Shown: one piece after another, positions 16,584-23,878 of the stretch
How positions within the stretch are numbered: position 1 is the first letter of the stretch
How the letters are laid out: the number at the start of each line of letters is the position of its first letter
Virus record (IMG/VR): IMGVR_UViG_3300046005_002578
Span: 1-26,953 of that record
DNA: 26,953 nt
Direction: 5' to 3' (one strand)
DNA from: a virus
Program-made: the position numbers and the translations under genes
Notes under the pieces: generated by a model
Databases searched by the model: none
The model's input: only the letters and a program-made list of their open reading frames with translations
What the model was told of the DNA's origin: nothing

Positions 16584-16609
16584 CACGAATGCACCTCTTG
16601 TAATAATTT
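16583..16609 (-). repeat. Copy of the hsdM tail at the end of the toxin gene
   Basis: The last eight codons before the tacT stop encode KLLQEVHS, the same eight residues as the end of HsdM (17375-17401). The two copies differ at six of 24 bases, all silent. This copy contains AGAGG at a fitting distance from the hsdS start, so it doubles as the hsdS ribosome-binding site. Confidence 0.7.
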
Positions 16610-17080
16610 TTTAAGTGACAGAATTAAGGTCATTGGCTGAGTTGGTGAAACAACAAAGCCGTGATGTTCATAAAATGCCTTCGCTTCAACCGATAACGCA
16701 TGAACCAACAAACCGCGAATGCCTACAATTTCAGCGGCTTTTGCGGTGCGAATCACAGCATCTTGAAGTAACGCCACACCAATTCCTTTACCTTGATAGG
16801 TTTTATCAATCGCCAAGCGTCCTAAAATAGCGACAGGAACAGGGTCGGGCATATTGCGTCGAATGGAAGCAGGCGTACTTTTTAATTCCAACGCACCTGA
16901 AGCCAAACAATAATAACCCACCACTTTCTGCTCATCGGTGACAACGTAAGTGCGTGACGCGCCGTTGATTTGATTGGCATAAGCGCGTTTTTTCAGCCAA
17001 TCATCAAGACTATCAACGCCACAAACAAAATCATCAAGTTGATGTTGCGCTGTTAGCAAAGTGGGTGAAGATAACATCAT
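16583..17080 (-). CDS. tacT: GNAT acetyltransferase toxin, TacT family
   Basis: This 165-residue GNAT enzyme resembles TacT/AtaT-type toxins, which acetylate the amino group of charged tRNAs and stop translation. The acetyl-CoA site is seen as ILGRLAIDKTYQGKGIGVAL (QGKGIG about 96-101). The catalytic Tyr is in EAKAFYEHHGF (Tyr137). The ATG at 17080 overlaps the antitoxin stop as ATGA; a GTG at 17089 is less likely. The protein ends KLLQEVHS, a tail foreign to the family and identical to that of HsdM. The pair lies inside a restriction operon, where it would be co-transcribed with hsdM and hsdS. Confidence 0.9.
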   Translation of the reverse strand: MMLSSPTLLTAQHQLDDFVCGVDSLDDWLKKRAYANQINGASRTYVVTDEQKVVGYYCLASGALELKSTPASIRRNMPDPVPVAILGRLAIDKTYQGKGIGVALLQDAVIRTAKAAEIVGIRGLLVHALSVEAKAFYEHHGFVVSPTQPMTLILSLKKLLQEVHS

Positions 17081-17364
17081 TCGTTCCACGGTTTGCGAGC
17101 TGCCATCAATCGTTCAAATCCTTCACCGCTCGGTGGCTCATCAAGAACATTCAGAAAATGGTTGTAGGTTTTTTGGTCAACGCGCACCAGTGTTTGGTCA
17201 AGCAACGATTCTTCTGCGGCTCTACGAGCGGCTTCAATCATAAAATCTGCTAGCGTTTTACCTTGTGCTTTGGCGGCTTTATCAATCAAGGTGCGAACAT
17301 CATTGCGAACCCGTAAATTGAGCGCACGACTTGAAATAGGCTGTGTGGTTTGGTGGTAAGGCAT
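17077..17364 (-). CDS. tacA: TacA-type antitoxin (DUF1778, ribbon-helix-helix)
   Basis: This 95-residue antitoxin has the DUF1778 pattern: a ribbon-helix-helix at the N-terminus (SSRALNLRVRNDVRTLIDKA, then AKAQGKTLADFMIEAARRAA) and a C-terminal toxin-wrapping tail (DQKTYNHFLNVLDEPPSGEG, ending ARKPWNE). It neutralises the acetyltransferase encoded next and usually represses its own promoter as a complex. AGAGGA lies just before the ATG, only ten bases after the hsdM stop. There is no room for a separate promoter unless it is inside hsdM. Confidence 0.92.
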   Translation of the reverse strand: MPYHQTTQPISSRALNLRVRNDVRTLIDKAAKAQGKTLADFMIEAARRAAEESLLDQTLVRVDQKTYNHFLNVLDEPPSGEGFERLMAARKPWNE

Positions 17365-17374
17365 AAAAATTCCT

Positions 17375-17401
17375 CTAGGAATGAACTTCTTGCAACAGTT
17401 T
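17375..17401 (-). repeat. Original hsdM tail, partner of the copy in tacT
   Basis: The final codons of hsdM encode KLLQEVHS. The match to the toxin tail downstream is exact at protein level and is not expected between a methylase and an acetyltransferase. Confidence 0.7.
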
Positions 17402-19657
17402 CATAATTTCTGCGCTAACGGCATCTAAATCGGCATCAATTTCGACTAAATCACGCGGCGGCTGATATTGGTAAAAATGGCGATTAAATGGAATTTCATA
17501 ACCCACAATGCCGATTTCGCCGTCTTTGTCATCGCGTTTGCTGGCATCAATCCAAGCGTCGGGAACGTGCGGCAACACTTCTTTTTTGAAATACGCTTCG
17601 TTGATGTCATTCACGCTTAAAGCAGGATTTAGCGCGACGTTTTCATTATCGCGTAATTCGGAATCGGCTTGATATTCGATAATTTCGCCGCCGACTTCAA
17701 ATAAACCATAAAGCGGATTGGCTTTGCCTTTGTGAATTTTCTTGATGACTTTTTCGGCGGCTGGATTGCGCCAACTTACGGCATCTTTGAGTTGCTTTTT
17801 CTCTTTCGTATCAAGTGTGACGGCGGCTTTTTTACAGGCAATTTTTAGCGCATCTTCAAAACCGTTCATGTCATCGAATTGCGCTAAACCGATAACGCCT
17901 TGCAGTTTTTGGGCTTTTTCTAATAATGCTTTTTGGTCTTGCCAAAGTTTGGGTTCTAAAACGTCTTTGATTTGTTTTTCTTTGAAATCGGGGAAATGAA
18001 TTTTGAGATGTTTGCGGATTTCGTCATGGTCGCTTAAATCGTCGCCAAACTGGGCATAAATCGATTTCATTGGCGCGTTCAACGCACCTGCCGCAAAACG
18101 CAATTCTTCAATGCGTTCGTCGCTAAACTGAAACGATTCACGCAATGGGCGTTCAATAGTGATGCGACGATAACCGAACTCGTAACTGTTGAAGATTTTG
18201 CTGGCGAAGGTTTTAGCTGCCTCGGTTTTTGGATTTGCCGATTGGCGACCACGATTGCTTTTTTGTTCGGCGGGTTTATCAAGTTCACGCGCTTCGATTT
18301 CGACAAACTCACCAAACGCACGAGTGACAGTTGCAATGTCGCCTTCGTCCATTTCGTTACGTTTTGAGCCGAGCGACTTTCGCATTTTGCCGCATAAATT
18401 TACCGCGTTAATCAGTTGCACTTTGCCTTTACGTTCACGCGCTTTTTTATTTGATAAAATCCAAACATACGTTGAAATGCCTGTGTTGTAGAACATATCG
18501 GTTGGTAACGCGACAATCGCTTCGAGCAAATCTGCTTCTAAAATATAACGACGGATTTCAGATTCACCCGACCCCGCGCCACCTGTGAATAAAGGTGAGC
18601 CGTTGAGAATAATCCCAATGCGTGCGCCACCGTCTGCCGTGTCGCGTAATTTGCTGATGAGATGTAACAAAAATAACAACGAACCGTCTGAAACTCGCGG
18701 TAATCCTGCACCAAAACGCCCGTCAAACCCTTTTTGGGTATGTTCGTCTTTGATGTCAGTTTCAATCTTTTTCCAGTCCACACCAAACGGCGGATTCGAC
18801 AACATATAATCGAATTTTTGTGAATAAAGCTGGTCATTGGAAAGCGTGTTGCCGAGTTTGATATTTTGAACTTCTTGCCCTTTGATGAGCATATCGGCTT
18901 TACAAATCGCGTAACTTTCAGGATTGAGTTCTTGCCCGAATGCTCGAATCACCGCATTGGGATTGAGTTCATGGACATACTCCATGCCTGAGGATAAAAA
19001 ACCGCCTGTGCCTGCTGTCGGGTCATAAATCGTGCGAATAATGCCGTCTTTTGTGAGTGCATCATCGTCTTCCATAAACACCAGTGAAGTCGTTAAGCGC
19101 ACAATGTCACGCGGCGTAAAATGTTCTCCAGCAGTTTCATTTGAACTTTCAGCAAAACGGCGTATCAATTCTTCAAATACCAAGCCCATTTCATAATTGG
19201 AAATCGCTTTCGGACTTAAATCGGCTTCGCGTACTTTTTGCACCAGTTTATAAAGCAAATTCGCGTCACTCAGTTGCCCGATAAATTCTAAAAATTTGAA
19301 ATGTTCAAAAATTTCACGGGCATCTTTGGAAAAAGCGAGGATGTACGATTCGAGATTGGCAGCAATGCCTGATTCGCCTAATTTCGACAAATCCATTTTT
19401 GAGGTATTGAAAAACGACAATCCGCCTGTGGCTTTGAGCAAAAACTTTTCTTGTGCTTCTTCAGGCAGATTCATGGCTTGCAATCTGTCAAATTCTGCCA
19501 GTACCGCTTCTTTTCTATCTGCCAAAACGCCTTCAAGTCGGCGTAGTAATGTGAAGGGTAAGATAATGCGCCCGTATTGACTTTGTTTGAAATCACCGCG
19601 TAATAAATCGGCAAGTGACCAAATGAAGGCGGCTTGGTTGTTGGTGTTTTGGCTCAT
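17375..19657 (-). CDS. hsdM: Type I restriction-modification DNA methyltransferase, M subunit
   Basis: This 760-residue adenine methyltransferase pairs with HsdS to modify the target and protect self DNA. The N-terminal HsdM helical domain starts [30 protein letters not shown] (about 179-188), the SAM motif DPTAGTGGF (212-220) and the catalytic NPPF (288-291) follow in gamma-class order. It is longer than the 529-residue E. coli form because of an extended C-terminal region, as in many environmental homologues. It starts the operon hsdM-tacA-tacT-hsdS-hsdR on the minus strand. The promoter should lie in the 155-base gap before it. No obvious ribosome-binding site is seen upstream of the ATG. 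Confidence 0.95.
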   Translation of the reverse strand: MSQNTNNQAAFIWSLADLLRGDFKQSQYGRIILPFTLLRRLEGVLADRKEAVLAEFDRLQAMNLPEEAQEKFLLKATGGLSFFNTSKMDLSKLGESGIAANLESYILAFSKDAREIFEHFKFLEFIGQLSDANLLYKLVQKVREADLSPKAISNYEMGLVFEELIRRFAESSNETAGEHFTPRDIVRLTTSLVFMEDDDALTKDGIIRTIYDPTAGTGGFLSSGMEYVHELNPNAVIRAFGQELNPESYAICKADMLIKGQEVQNIKLGNTLSNDQLYSQKFDYMLSNPPFGVDWKKIETDIKDEHTQKGFDGRFGAGLPRVSDGSLLFLLHLISKLRDTADGGARIGIILNGSPLFTGGAGSGESEIRRYILEADLLEAIVALPTDMFYNTGISTYVWILSNKKARERKGKVQLINAVNLCGKMRKSLGSKRNEMDEGDIATVTRAFGEFVEIEARELDKPAEQKSNRGRQSANPKTEAAKTFASKIFNSYEFGYRRITIERPLRESFQFSDERIEELRFAAGALNAPMKSIYAQFGDDLSDHDEIRKHLKIHFPDFKEKQIKDVLEPKLWQDQKALLEKAQKLQGVIGLAQFDDMNGFEDALKIACKKAAVTLDTKEKKQLKDAVSWRNPAAEKVIKKIHKGKANPLYGLFEVGGEIIEYQADSELRDNENVALNPALSVNDINEAYFKKEVLPHVPDAWIDASKRDDKDGEIGIVGYEIPFNRHFYQYQPPRDLVEIDADLDAVSAEIMKLLQEVHS

Positions 19658-19756
19658 GGTTTTAGGATTTAACTCAAATGTTAGGTTGATGTTTATTATC
19701 TATTTTCAATTTTTGGATAACTTCATATCCACGATTTTTCAATTACCTAGATATAC

Positions 19757-19827
19757 AAAACAGGCAAAAAAGATTGCCATTATTTGAACTATCTTAGGTC
19801 AATAATTGCTATTTAATTGCCTGTTTT
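19757..19827. repeat. 11-bp inverted repeat beside the repressor stop
   Basis: AAAACAGGCAA at 19757-19767 is the exact reverse complement of TTGCCTGTTTT at 19817-19827. The second arm overlaps the last codons of the repressor gene. The arms are 49 bases apart, in the AT-rich gap between the repressor gene and hsdM. It may be a bidirectional terminator or a regulator site for the hsd operon. Confidence 0.5.
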
Positions 19828-20217
19828 TTGATTTACATTTTTACTGTTCGTTGCTATCCAATGTGAAATAGCTTCGTCAAAGGATTGTAAAAAAGTTTCA
19901 ATATCCGCGATTTCCTTCTTTTTTTGCGGCTCTGGCAGCCGTTTAATCATATTCAACATTCGTACATCCTCTTCATCAAAACGCCCCCTCCCATTGTCGC
20001 CTTGTTTGGCTTGGGTTATCCGCACACCCGTCAAAATATAGTTCACATCAGCCCCTAATTCGGCAACGCTTGCCAAATAATGTCCATCTGGGCAACGCTC
20101 ACCCGATTCATATCGTGCTTGCGCCCGTTTTTGAACCCCTCCTGCAAGAGCCATTTTCTCTTGCGTGATGCCTAAGCGGGCGCGTTCTTCTTTAAGTCGA
20201 TTTCCTATGGTGTTCAT
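19813..20217 (-). CDS. CI-like XRE-family phage repressor without peptidase domain
   Basis: This 134-residue protein has an N-terminal XRE helix-turn-helix (RLKEERARLGITQEKMALAG, about 18-40) followed by ELGADVNYILTGVR, the usual end of this repressor domain. It should bind the dyad in front of the divergent early operon and keep the prophage silent. The C-terminal 60 residues are charged and helical. They lack the LexA/S24 Ser-Lys peptidase, so induction by RecA-driven self-cleavage is unlikely. AGAGG lies just before the ATG. Its divergent position to the Cro-like gene is the standard temperate switch layout. Confidence 0.85.
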   Translation of the reverse strand: MNTIGNRLKEERARLGITQEKMALAGGVQKRAQARYESGERCPDGHYLASVAELGADVNYILTGVRITQAKQGDNGRGRFDEEDVRMLNMIKRLPEPQKKKEIADIETFLQSFDEAISHWIATNSKNVNQKTGN

Positions 20218-20241
20218 ATAGCCTCTATAATTTCTTGCAAA

Positions 20242-20255
20242 AGTCCTTTTGGACT
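20242..20255. promoter_or_regulatory. Short inverted repeat in the genetic switch
   Basis: AGTCC TTTT GGACT is a perfect 5-bp inverted repeat with a four-base centre, 30 bases from the main operator. It could be a second binding site of a different protein, or a hairpin in the repressor leader RNA. Confidence 0.35.
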
Positions 20256-20271
20256 GCTAAAGTTTAACCAT

Positions 20272-20290
20272 GTTGAGCTAGTAGCTCAAC
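20272..20290. promoter_or_regulatory. 19-bp perfect dyad, likely repressor operator
   Basis: GTTGAGCTAGTAGCTCAAC is a perfect inverted repeat around a central G, in the 101-base gap between the repressor and the Cro-like gene. Its left half contains the proposed -35 of the early promoter, so a bound repressor would block RNA polymerase. Only one full copy is seen. Confidence 0.7.
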
Positions 20291-20301
20291 GGCTACAAAA
20301 T
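20273..20301 (+). promoter_or_regulatory. Candidate early rightward promoter
   Basis: TTGAGC (20273-20278) and CAAAAT (20296-20301) are spaced by 17 bases, each matching the sigma-70 consensus at four of six positions. The -35 is inside the 19-bp dyad. A strong AGGGGGA ribosome site and the first early gene follow within 20 bases. Confidence 0.45.
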
Positions 20302-20318
20302 ATCACAAAGGGGGATAA

Positions 20319-20555
20319 ATGCAACAAAGAAAGAGCGTTAAAACAACAGAAAAACCCGACCTCGCAAAACTCAAAGATGAATTTTTGGACATCAAGATTG
20401 GGTTCTTGAGACGAGGCTCAACGGTCACTAAATTTTGTAGGTCAAACGGACTTAATCGCAGGCACGTTTTTATGGCTTTTAATGGGCTATGGAATGGTGA
20501 AAAAGCCCAAGCCTTGCGTGAACGTCTTGCTAAAGCCTCAAGGGGGGAAGAATGA
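20319..20555 (+). CDS. Cro-like small DNA-binding protein
   Basis: This 78-residue basic protein has a helix-turn-helix pattern near residues 35-55 (TVTKFCRSNGLNRRHVFMAF) and then GLWNGEKAQALRERLAKAS. It resembles small phage DNA-binding proteins at the first place of early operons. By position it is the Cro counterpart that shuts off the repressor. AGGGGGA precedes the ATG, and the stop overlaps the next start as ATGA. The HTH is fairly clear; the Cro role is inferred from its place. Confidence 0.65.
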   Translation: MQQRKSVKTTEKPDLAKLKDEFLDIKIGFLRRGSTVTKFCRSNGLNRRHVFMAFNGLWNGEKAQALRERLAKASRGEE

Positions 20556-21283
20556 GTTTTCAAGATATGTCTTGGGCAGTGGAGCAAGTTTTGCCACTCA
20601 AAGAAAAAATGACGTTATTGATGCTTGCCAATCACGCTAATCATCACACGGGGCAATGCAATCCGTCTTTAACACGATTGGCACTGGAATGCGGAATGAG
20701 TAAGGATTCGGTAATGCGAGCTATCAAATCACTAGAAGAAAAAAATCTGGTGATTCCGATACGTCAAAAGGTAGGCGGAGTGAATTTGCCTAACCAGTAT
20801 CAATTAGCAACCAGTAGTAGCACGTTGCAACCACCCCCAGCACACAGCCACGACCCTAGTCGCACACAGCAGGGAGGGGGTAGTCGCACAGTGCAACTCA
20901 AACCTATAAATACTAAACCTATAAATGAAACAAATATTACTACTAATGAGCCGCCTGAAAATTTTGAAAATTCGGAATTGAAATTAACCACCGAACAATC
21001 GGAATGTTTTGAATGGGCTAAAGAAAATGACTACTGGCATTTAACCACATCGACCATCGAAGAATTTTTACTGGTCTACAACAATCCAAAAGGAGGTATG
21101 CGAAAACAATTTCAAACCTACAAAAAATCAACCCATCCCATTAAATCAAACGGAGGAAATCATGCAGCACATCAGCTCGCATCTCAAAAACTATCCGCAG
21201 GAGACCGAATCCGAATCGCCAACGGAATCCCACTCAATGACGAACCCAACGTCATCGACAGCACCGCCACTCACGTCGCTTGA
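20552..21283 (+). CDS. Lambda O-like replication initiation protein
   Basis: This 243-residue protein begins with a winged helix domain (KMTLLMLANHANHHTGQCNP, then SLTRLALECGMSKDSVMRAI, then KSLEEKNLVI), as in phage replication initiators of the lambda O group. A low-complexity linker rich in Ser, Gln, Thr, Asn and Pro follows. It is encoded by repeated DNA that probably forms the origin. The C-terminal domain (SECFEWAKENDYWHLTTSTI) would bind the helicase loader. GGGGGGAAGA precedes the ATG. Its end overlaps the next gene by 122 bases in another frame. Confidence 0.75.
   Translation: MSFQDMSWAVEQVLPLKEKMTLLMLANHANHHTGQCNPSLTRLALECGMSKDSVMRAIKSLEEKNLVIPIRQKVGGVNLPNQYQLATSSSTLQPPPAHSHDPSRTQQGGGSRTVQLKPINTKPINETNITTNEPPENFENSELKLTTEQSECFEWAKENDYWHLTTSTIEEFLLVYNNPKGGMRKQFQTYKKSTHPIKSNGGNHAAHQLASQKLSAGDRIRIANGIPLNDEPNVIDSTATHVA
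20815..20950. other. Putative phage replication origin inside the O-like gene
   Basis: Three iteron-like copies are seen: TAGTAGCACGTTGCAAC (20815-20831), TAGTCGCACACAGCAG (20857-20872) and TAGTCGCACAGTGCAAC (20881-20897). They share TAGTNGCAC and, in two copies, GCAAC. Directly after comes an AT-rich stretch with two exact copies of AAACCTATAAAT (20900-20911, 20915-20926). Iterons followed by an AT-rich unwinding region inside the initiator gene is the lambda origin layout. Confidence 0.6.
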
Positions 21284-21656
21284 AAAGACGCGGCAATTTT
21301 GGGCAGCAATGGGAGACATTTACGGCACGCAATGGACAAATGCGTTTGGTCATAAACCGAATCAAATTTGGATAGCTGAAATCGAACGCTTAACGGTCAC
21401 AGAAATCAGTTTGGGAATTGAACGATGCAAACACTCAGGTTCGCCGTATATCCCAAACCTGCCGCAATTTTTAGCACTGTGCGACCCATTACACGGTTAC
21501 ACAGAAGAACAACGAGCGTTTTACGCCAGAACAAAAGGAGGCAATGAACCAAAAGAATTACCTAAACCACCACCCAATCCTGAAATCAAACGGGCTGCGT
21601 TAGCAGAGATTAAATCGACGCTGGGAATGCCTGAAACGAAAAAGCCAGAGCTGTAG
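21162..21656 (+). CDS. Lambda P-like replication protein (helicase loader role)
   Basis: This 164-residue protein has a Ser-, Thr- and Pro-rich N-terminus. A domain typical of phage replication protein P follows: TRQFWAAMGDIYGTQWTNAF, then WIAEIERLTVTEISLGIERC, then YIPNLPQFLALCDP. Lambda P brings the host DnaB helicase to the O-bound origin. The ATG at 21162 has an excellent GGAGG at the right distance, so I keep this start although it lies 122 bases inside the previous gene; ATG 21237 is the alternative. Its last codons form one arm of a stem-loop. Confidence 0.72.
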   Translation: MQHISSHLKNYPQETESESPTESHSMTNPTSSTAPPLTSLEKTRQFWAAMGDIYGTQWTNAFGHKPNQIWIAEIERLTVTEISLGIERCKHSGSPYIPNLPQFLALCDPLHGYTEEQRAFYARTKGGNEPKELPKPPPNPEIKRAALAEIKSTLGMPETKKPEL

Positions 21657-21675
21657 GGCAAATACAGCACTGGCT
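21643..21675 (+). other. Stem-loop over the P-like gene stop codon
   Basis: AGCCAG and GCTGT (21643-21654) pair with ACAGC and CTGGCT (21664-21675), giving 11 base pairs with one A-A mismatch and a nine-base loop. A second small hairpin, CGGTC AAA GACCG (21683-21695), follows. Neither has a T run. They may protect or process the early mRNA. Confidence 0.6.
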
Positions 21676-21787
21676 AAAAACACGGTCAAAGACCGCATTT
21701 GAATTATCGAGGTTCAATTATGACACGAAACGAAATAGCACGACAAACCTGAAAAACGTTGAGACAACTCAACATAAAAACACACCC

Positions 21788-21839
21788 GTAGCTTTTGCTA
21801 CCTCCTGACCTCGCGCTGCTGCAAGGTAGCGCATTTTTT
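21788..21839 (+). terminator. Strong terminator with competing upstream pairings
   Basis: GCGCTGCT (21813-21820), loop GCAA and GGTAGCGC (21825-21832) form an eight-pair stem with two G-T wobbles and a GNRA-type loop. Six T follow at 21834-21839. Upstream, GTAGC TTTT GCTAC (21788-21801) forms its own hairpin. GCTACC (21797-21802) can instead pair with GGTAGC (21825-21830), which would break the terminator. These alternatives look like an attenuator. The terminator itself is well supported; the switch is inference. Confidence 0.6.
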
Positions 21840-21851
21840 AAGGGTAGAAAA

Positions 21852-21983
21852 ATGACAGTTATAGCAATCGAACTGGCGATTATCGCCGTGATGCTAGTGC
21901 TAATCCACAAACAACAAGTTAACAACACCCGCCGTGAAAAACTGATTAAAAAAACATGGCGTGCAATGGGAGCAAACCGATGA
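21852..21983 (+). CDS. Small single-span membrane protein
   Basis: This 43-residue protein has one hydrophobic helix (VIAIELAIIAVMLVLI, residues about 3-18) and then a basic tail rich in Lys and Arg. It should insert with the basic end in the cytoplasm. AGGGT precedes the ATG, and the stop overlaps the exonuclease start as ATGA, which supports it as real. It is the first gene after the terminator. Function unknown. Confidence 0.6.
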   Translation: MTVIAIELAIIAVMLVLIHKQQVNNTRREKLIKKTWRAMGANR

Positions 21984-22786
21984 ATACCGCAGTAATTGAA
22001 CAACCACAAACTAAACCTGCCACGGTGGGTTATTTCGAGCGTCCTGAAATCAACTGCTCAGGATTGAAACTGATTTTGCAATCTCCCGCGCATTTCAAAC
22101 ACGCGCAGACTTCGCCACGGGTGGAAACCAAAGCGATGCAAATCGGTACAGCAGTTCACGCTTTAACGCTTGAACCCGTGAAATTTGCACAAGATTACAC
22201 GGTGCTGCTCGATGACATCGACAAGCGTACCAAAGCTGGCAAAGAAGCGTGGGCGGCGTTAGAAGCGCAAAACAAAATCCTACTCACCCGCGATGAATTT
22301 GAACAAATCAAAAACATCAGCGAAGCGGTAAAAACGCACCCAACGGCAGAAAAAATTCTGGAATTCGGATTTGCTGAACTAGAAATTTACACTCAAATTC
22401 AAGGTGTACCTGCCAAAGCTAAAATGGACTGGTATCGCAAAGGCATCATCGCAGATTTGAAAACCACCGACGACTCAAGTCCCGCAGGATTTGCCAGAGC
22501 GTGTGCCAAATACGGCTATGCGATGCAGGCGGCTTGGTATTTGGATTGCGCCAATGCACAAGGCATGGAAGTGCGAGAGTTCATTTTTATCGCGGTCGAA
22601 AAATCCGCGCCTTATTGCGTCGGAATTTACACGCTCGACGATGAGACGTTGGAACGCGGACGAAACGATTATCGACGGGCGTTAGCGATGTACCAACGCT
22701 GCCTTGAAACGGGCGTGTGGCATGGCTACTCCACCAACATCGAAACCTTAACGTTGCCTACATGGGCATTCAAACAAGCCGCGTAA
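21980..22786 (+). CDS. RecE-like exonuclease VIII family nuclease (PD-(D/E)XK)
   Basis: This 268-residue protein resembles the nuclease domain of RecE and other phage exonucleases that chew 5' strands to expose single strands for annealing. Motifs are SPAHFKHA, IGTAVHALTLEP (His60), KAKMDWYRKGIIADLKTTDD (Asp150, Asp159, Lys161) and YAMQAAWYLD (Gln183). The ATG at 21980 overlaps the membrane-protein stop and has GGGAG upstream; the frame extends further but without support. It is followed by a putative annealing protein, the usual exonuclease-annealase pair of phage recombination. Confidence 0.82.
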   Translation: MNTAVIEQPQTKPATVGYFERPEINCSGLKLILQSPAHFKHAQTSPRVETKAMQIGTAVHALTLEPVKFAQDYTVLLDDIDKRTKAGKEAWAALEAQNKILLTRDEFEQIKNISEAVKTHPTAEKILEFGFAELEIYTQIQGVPAKAKMDWYRKGIIADLKTTDDSSPAGFARACAKYGYAMQAAWYLDCANAQGMEVREFIFIAVEKSAPYCVGIYTLDDETLERGRNDYRRALAMYQRCLETGVWHGYSTNIETLTLPTWAFKQAA

Positions 22787-22801
22787 GCACGGAGAAAAGT
22801 C

Positions 22802-23827
22802 ATGAGCTTAAATCAATTTCCAACTCAAACCACGCCATCAAATTTAAGTCCGATGGCACAAACTGACCAAAACCGTGCGGTGGCGGAAGTCCAAGCGGCG
22901 ATGATGATTGCCAGCATGAACCCGCGTAATCAACGTGGTGCAATGGACAGAATTTTAAATGCCTGCACGCGGCAATCGCTCGCCGAAAGTGCGGTTTATC
23001 AATTCGCTAGAGGTGGCGCAAACGTCTCAGGCGCATCGATTCGACTTGCCGAAGCCATTGCTCAACAGTGGGGCAACATTCAATTTGGAATCCGAGAACT
23101 CGAACAGCGCACGGGCGAAAGCACGGTTCAAGCCTTCGCATGGGATGTTGAAACCAATACCCGCCGCGAAGTGACGTTTCATGTCGCCCATGAATTGCAC
23201 ACGCGCAAAGGCGTGAAAAAACTCACCGACCCGCGTGATATTTACGAGATGGTGGCAAACCAAGGCGCACGGCGGTTGCGCGGCTGCATCTTGGCAATTA
23301 TTCCCAGCGATGTCACCGAAGCAGCGGTAGCCCAATGTGAACGCACCTTAGTTACCACCGCCGACGTTACGCCCGAAGCAATTAAACGCTTAGTGGAAGC
23401 CTTTGAAGCCTTCGGTGTAAGCAAAGAACAAATTGAACTGCGAATTCAACGCAGGCTTGATGCCGTTCAGCCTGCACAGGTGGCGAATTTACGAAAAATC
23501 TACGCCAGTATTCGTGATGGCATGAGTACCGCCGACGAGTGGTTTGAAAAGCCTGCCGCCAAATCGCGCAGCGTGGAGAGTTTGATTGAAGTCGAGCCGC
23601 CAAAAGAACCTGAACTGGTGGCAGAACAGTTGCCCATGAGCAACGCTGAACTGCCACCTGACCCTTATGGCGAATGGATTGGCAAAATTGAAACCTGCCA
23701 AACAGTCGGCGACATTGCCAAATTGCTCAACGAAATGCCTGCCAATGTGAAAACCGATTTGAAAGAGTTGGTCACTAAACGGCAGGACGACATCAAAGCA
23801 CAGGCTCAACAAGAAGCCGCGCAATAA
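22802..23827 (+). CDS. Putative single-strand annealing protein of the phage recombination module
   Basis: This 341-residue protein belongs to a conserved phage family with the segments NRAVAEVQAAMMIASMNPRN, ILNACTRQSLAESAVYQFAR, SIRLAEAIAQQWGNIQFGIR and LTDPRDIYEMVANQGARRLR. In other phages the family sits next to RecE- or lambda-type exonucleases, so an annealing role is likely. I do not see a clear RecT, Erf or Rad52 signature by eye. The C-terminal third is variable and charged and ends QAQQEAAQ. GGAG lies eight bases before the ATG. The family match is secure; the function is inferred from neighbours. Confidence 0.65.
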   Translation: MSLNQFPTQTTPSNLSPMAQTDQNRAVAEVQAAMMIASMNPRNQRGAMDRILNACTRQSLAESAVYQFARGGANVSGASIRLAEAIAQQWGNIQFGIRELEQRTGESTVQAFAWDVETNTRREVTFHVAHELHTRKGVKKLTDPRDIYEMVANQGARRLRGCILAIIPSDVTEAAVAQCERTLVTTADVTPEAIKRLVEAFEAFGVSKEQIELRIQRRLDAVQPAQVANLRKIYASIRDGMSTADEWFEKPAAKSRSVESLIEVEPPKEPELVAEQLPMSNAELPPDPYGEWIGKIETCQTVGDIAKLLNEMPANVKTDLKELVTKRQDDIKAQAQQEAAQ

Positions 23828-23838
23828 CCCGTTTCAAA

Positions 23839-23864
23839 GCTGCTCGCTTATCAAGGCGAGCAGC
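23839..23864 (+). other. Nine-pair perfect hairpin between early genes
   Basis: GCTGCTCGC (23839-23847) pairs exactly with GCGAGCAGC (23856-23864) over an eight-base loop, in the 51-base gap after the annealing protein gene. No T run follows, so it is more likely an RNA stability or processing element than a terminator. Confidence 0.6.
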
Positions 23865-23878
23865 ACTTTCGGAGAAAA

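Noticed and set aside
21720-21752. Ten-codon frame (MTRNEIARQT) as a real gene
   Set aside because: It has a ribosome site but is too short to support as a protein; kept only as a possible leader peptide in the attenuator finding.
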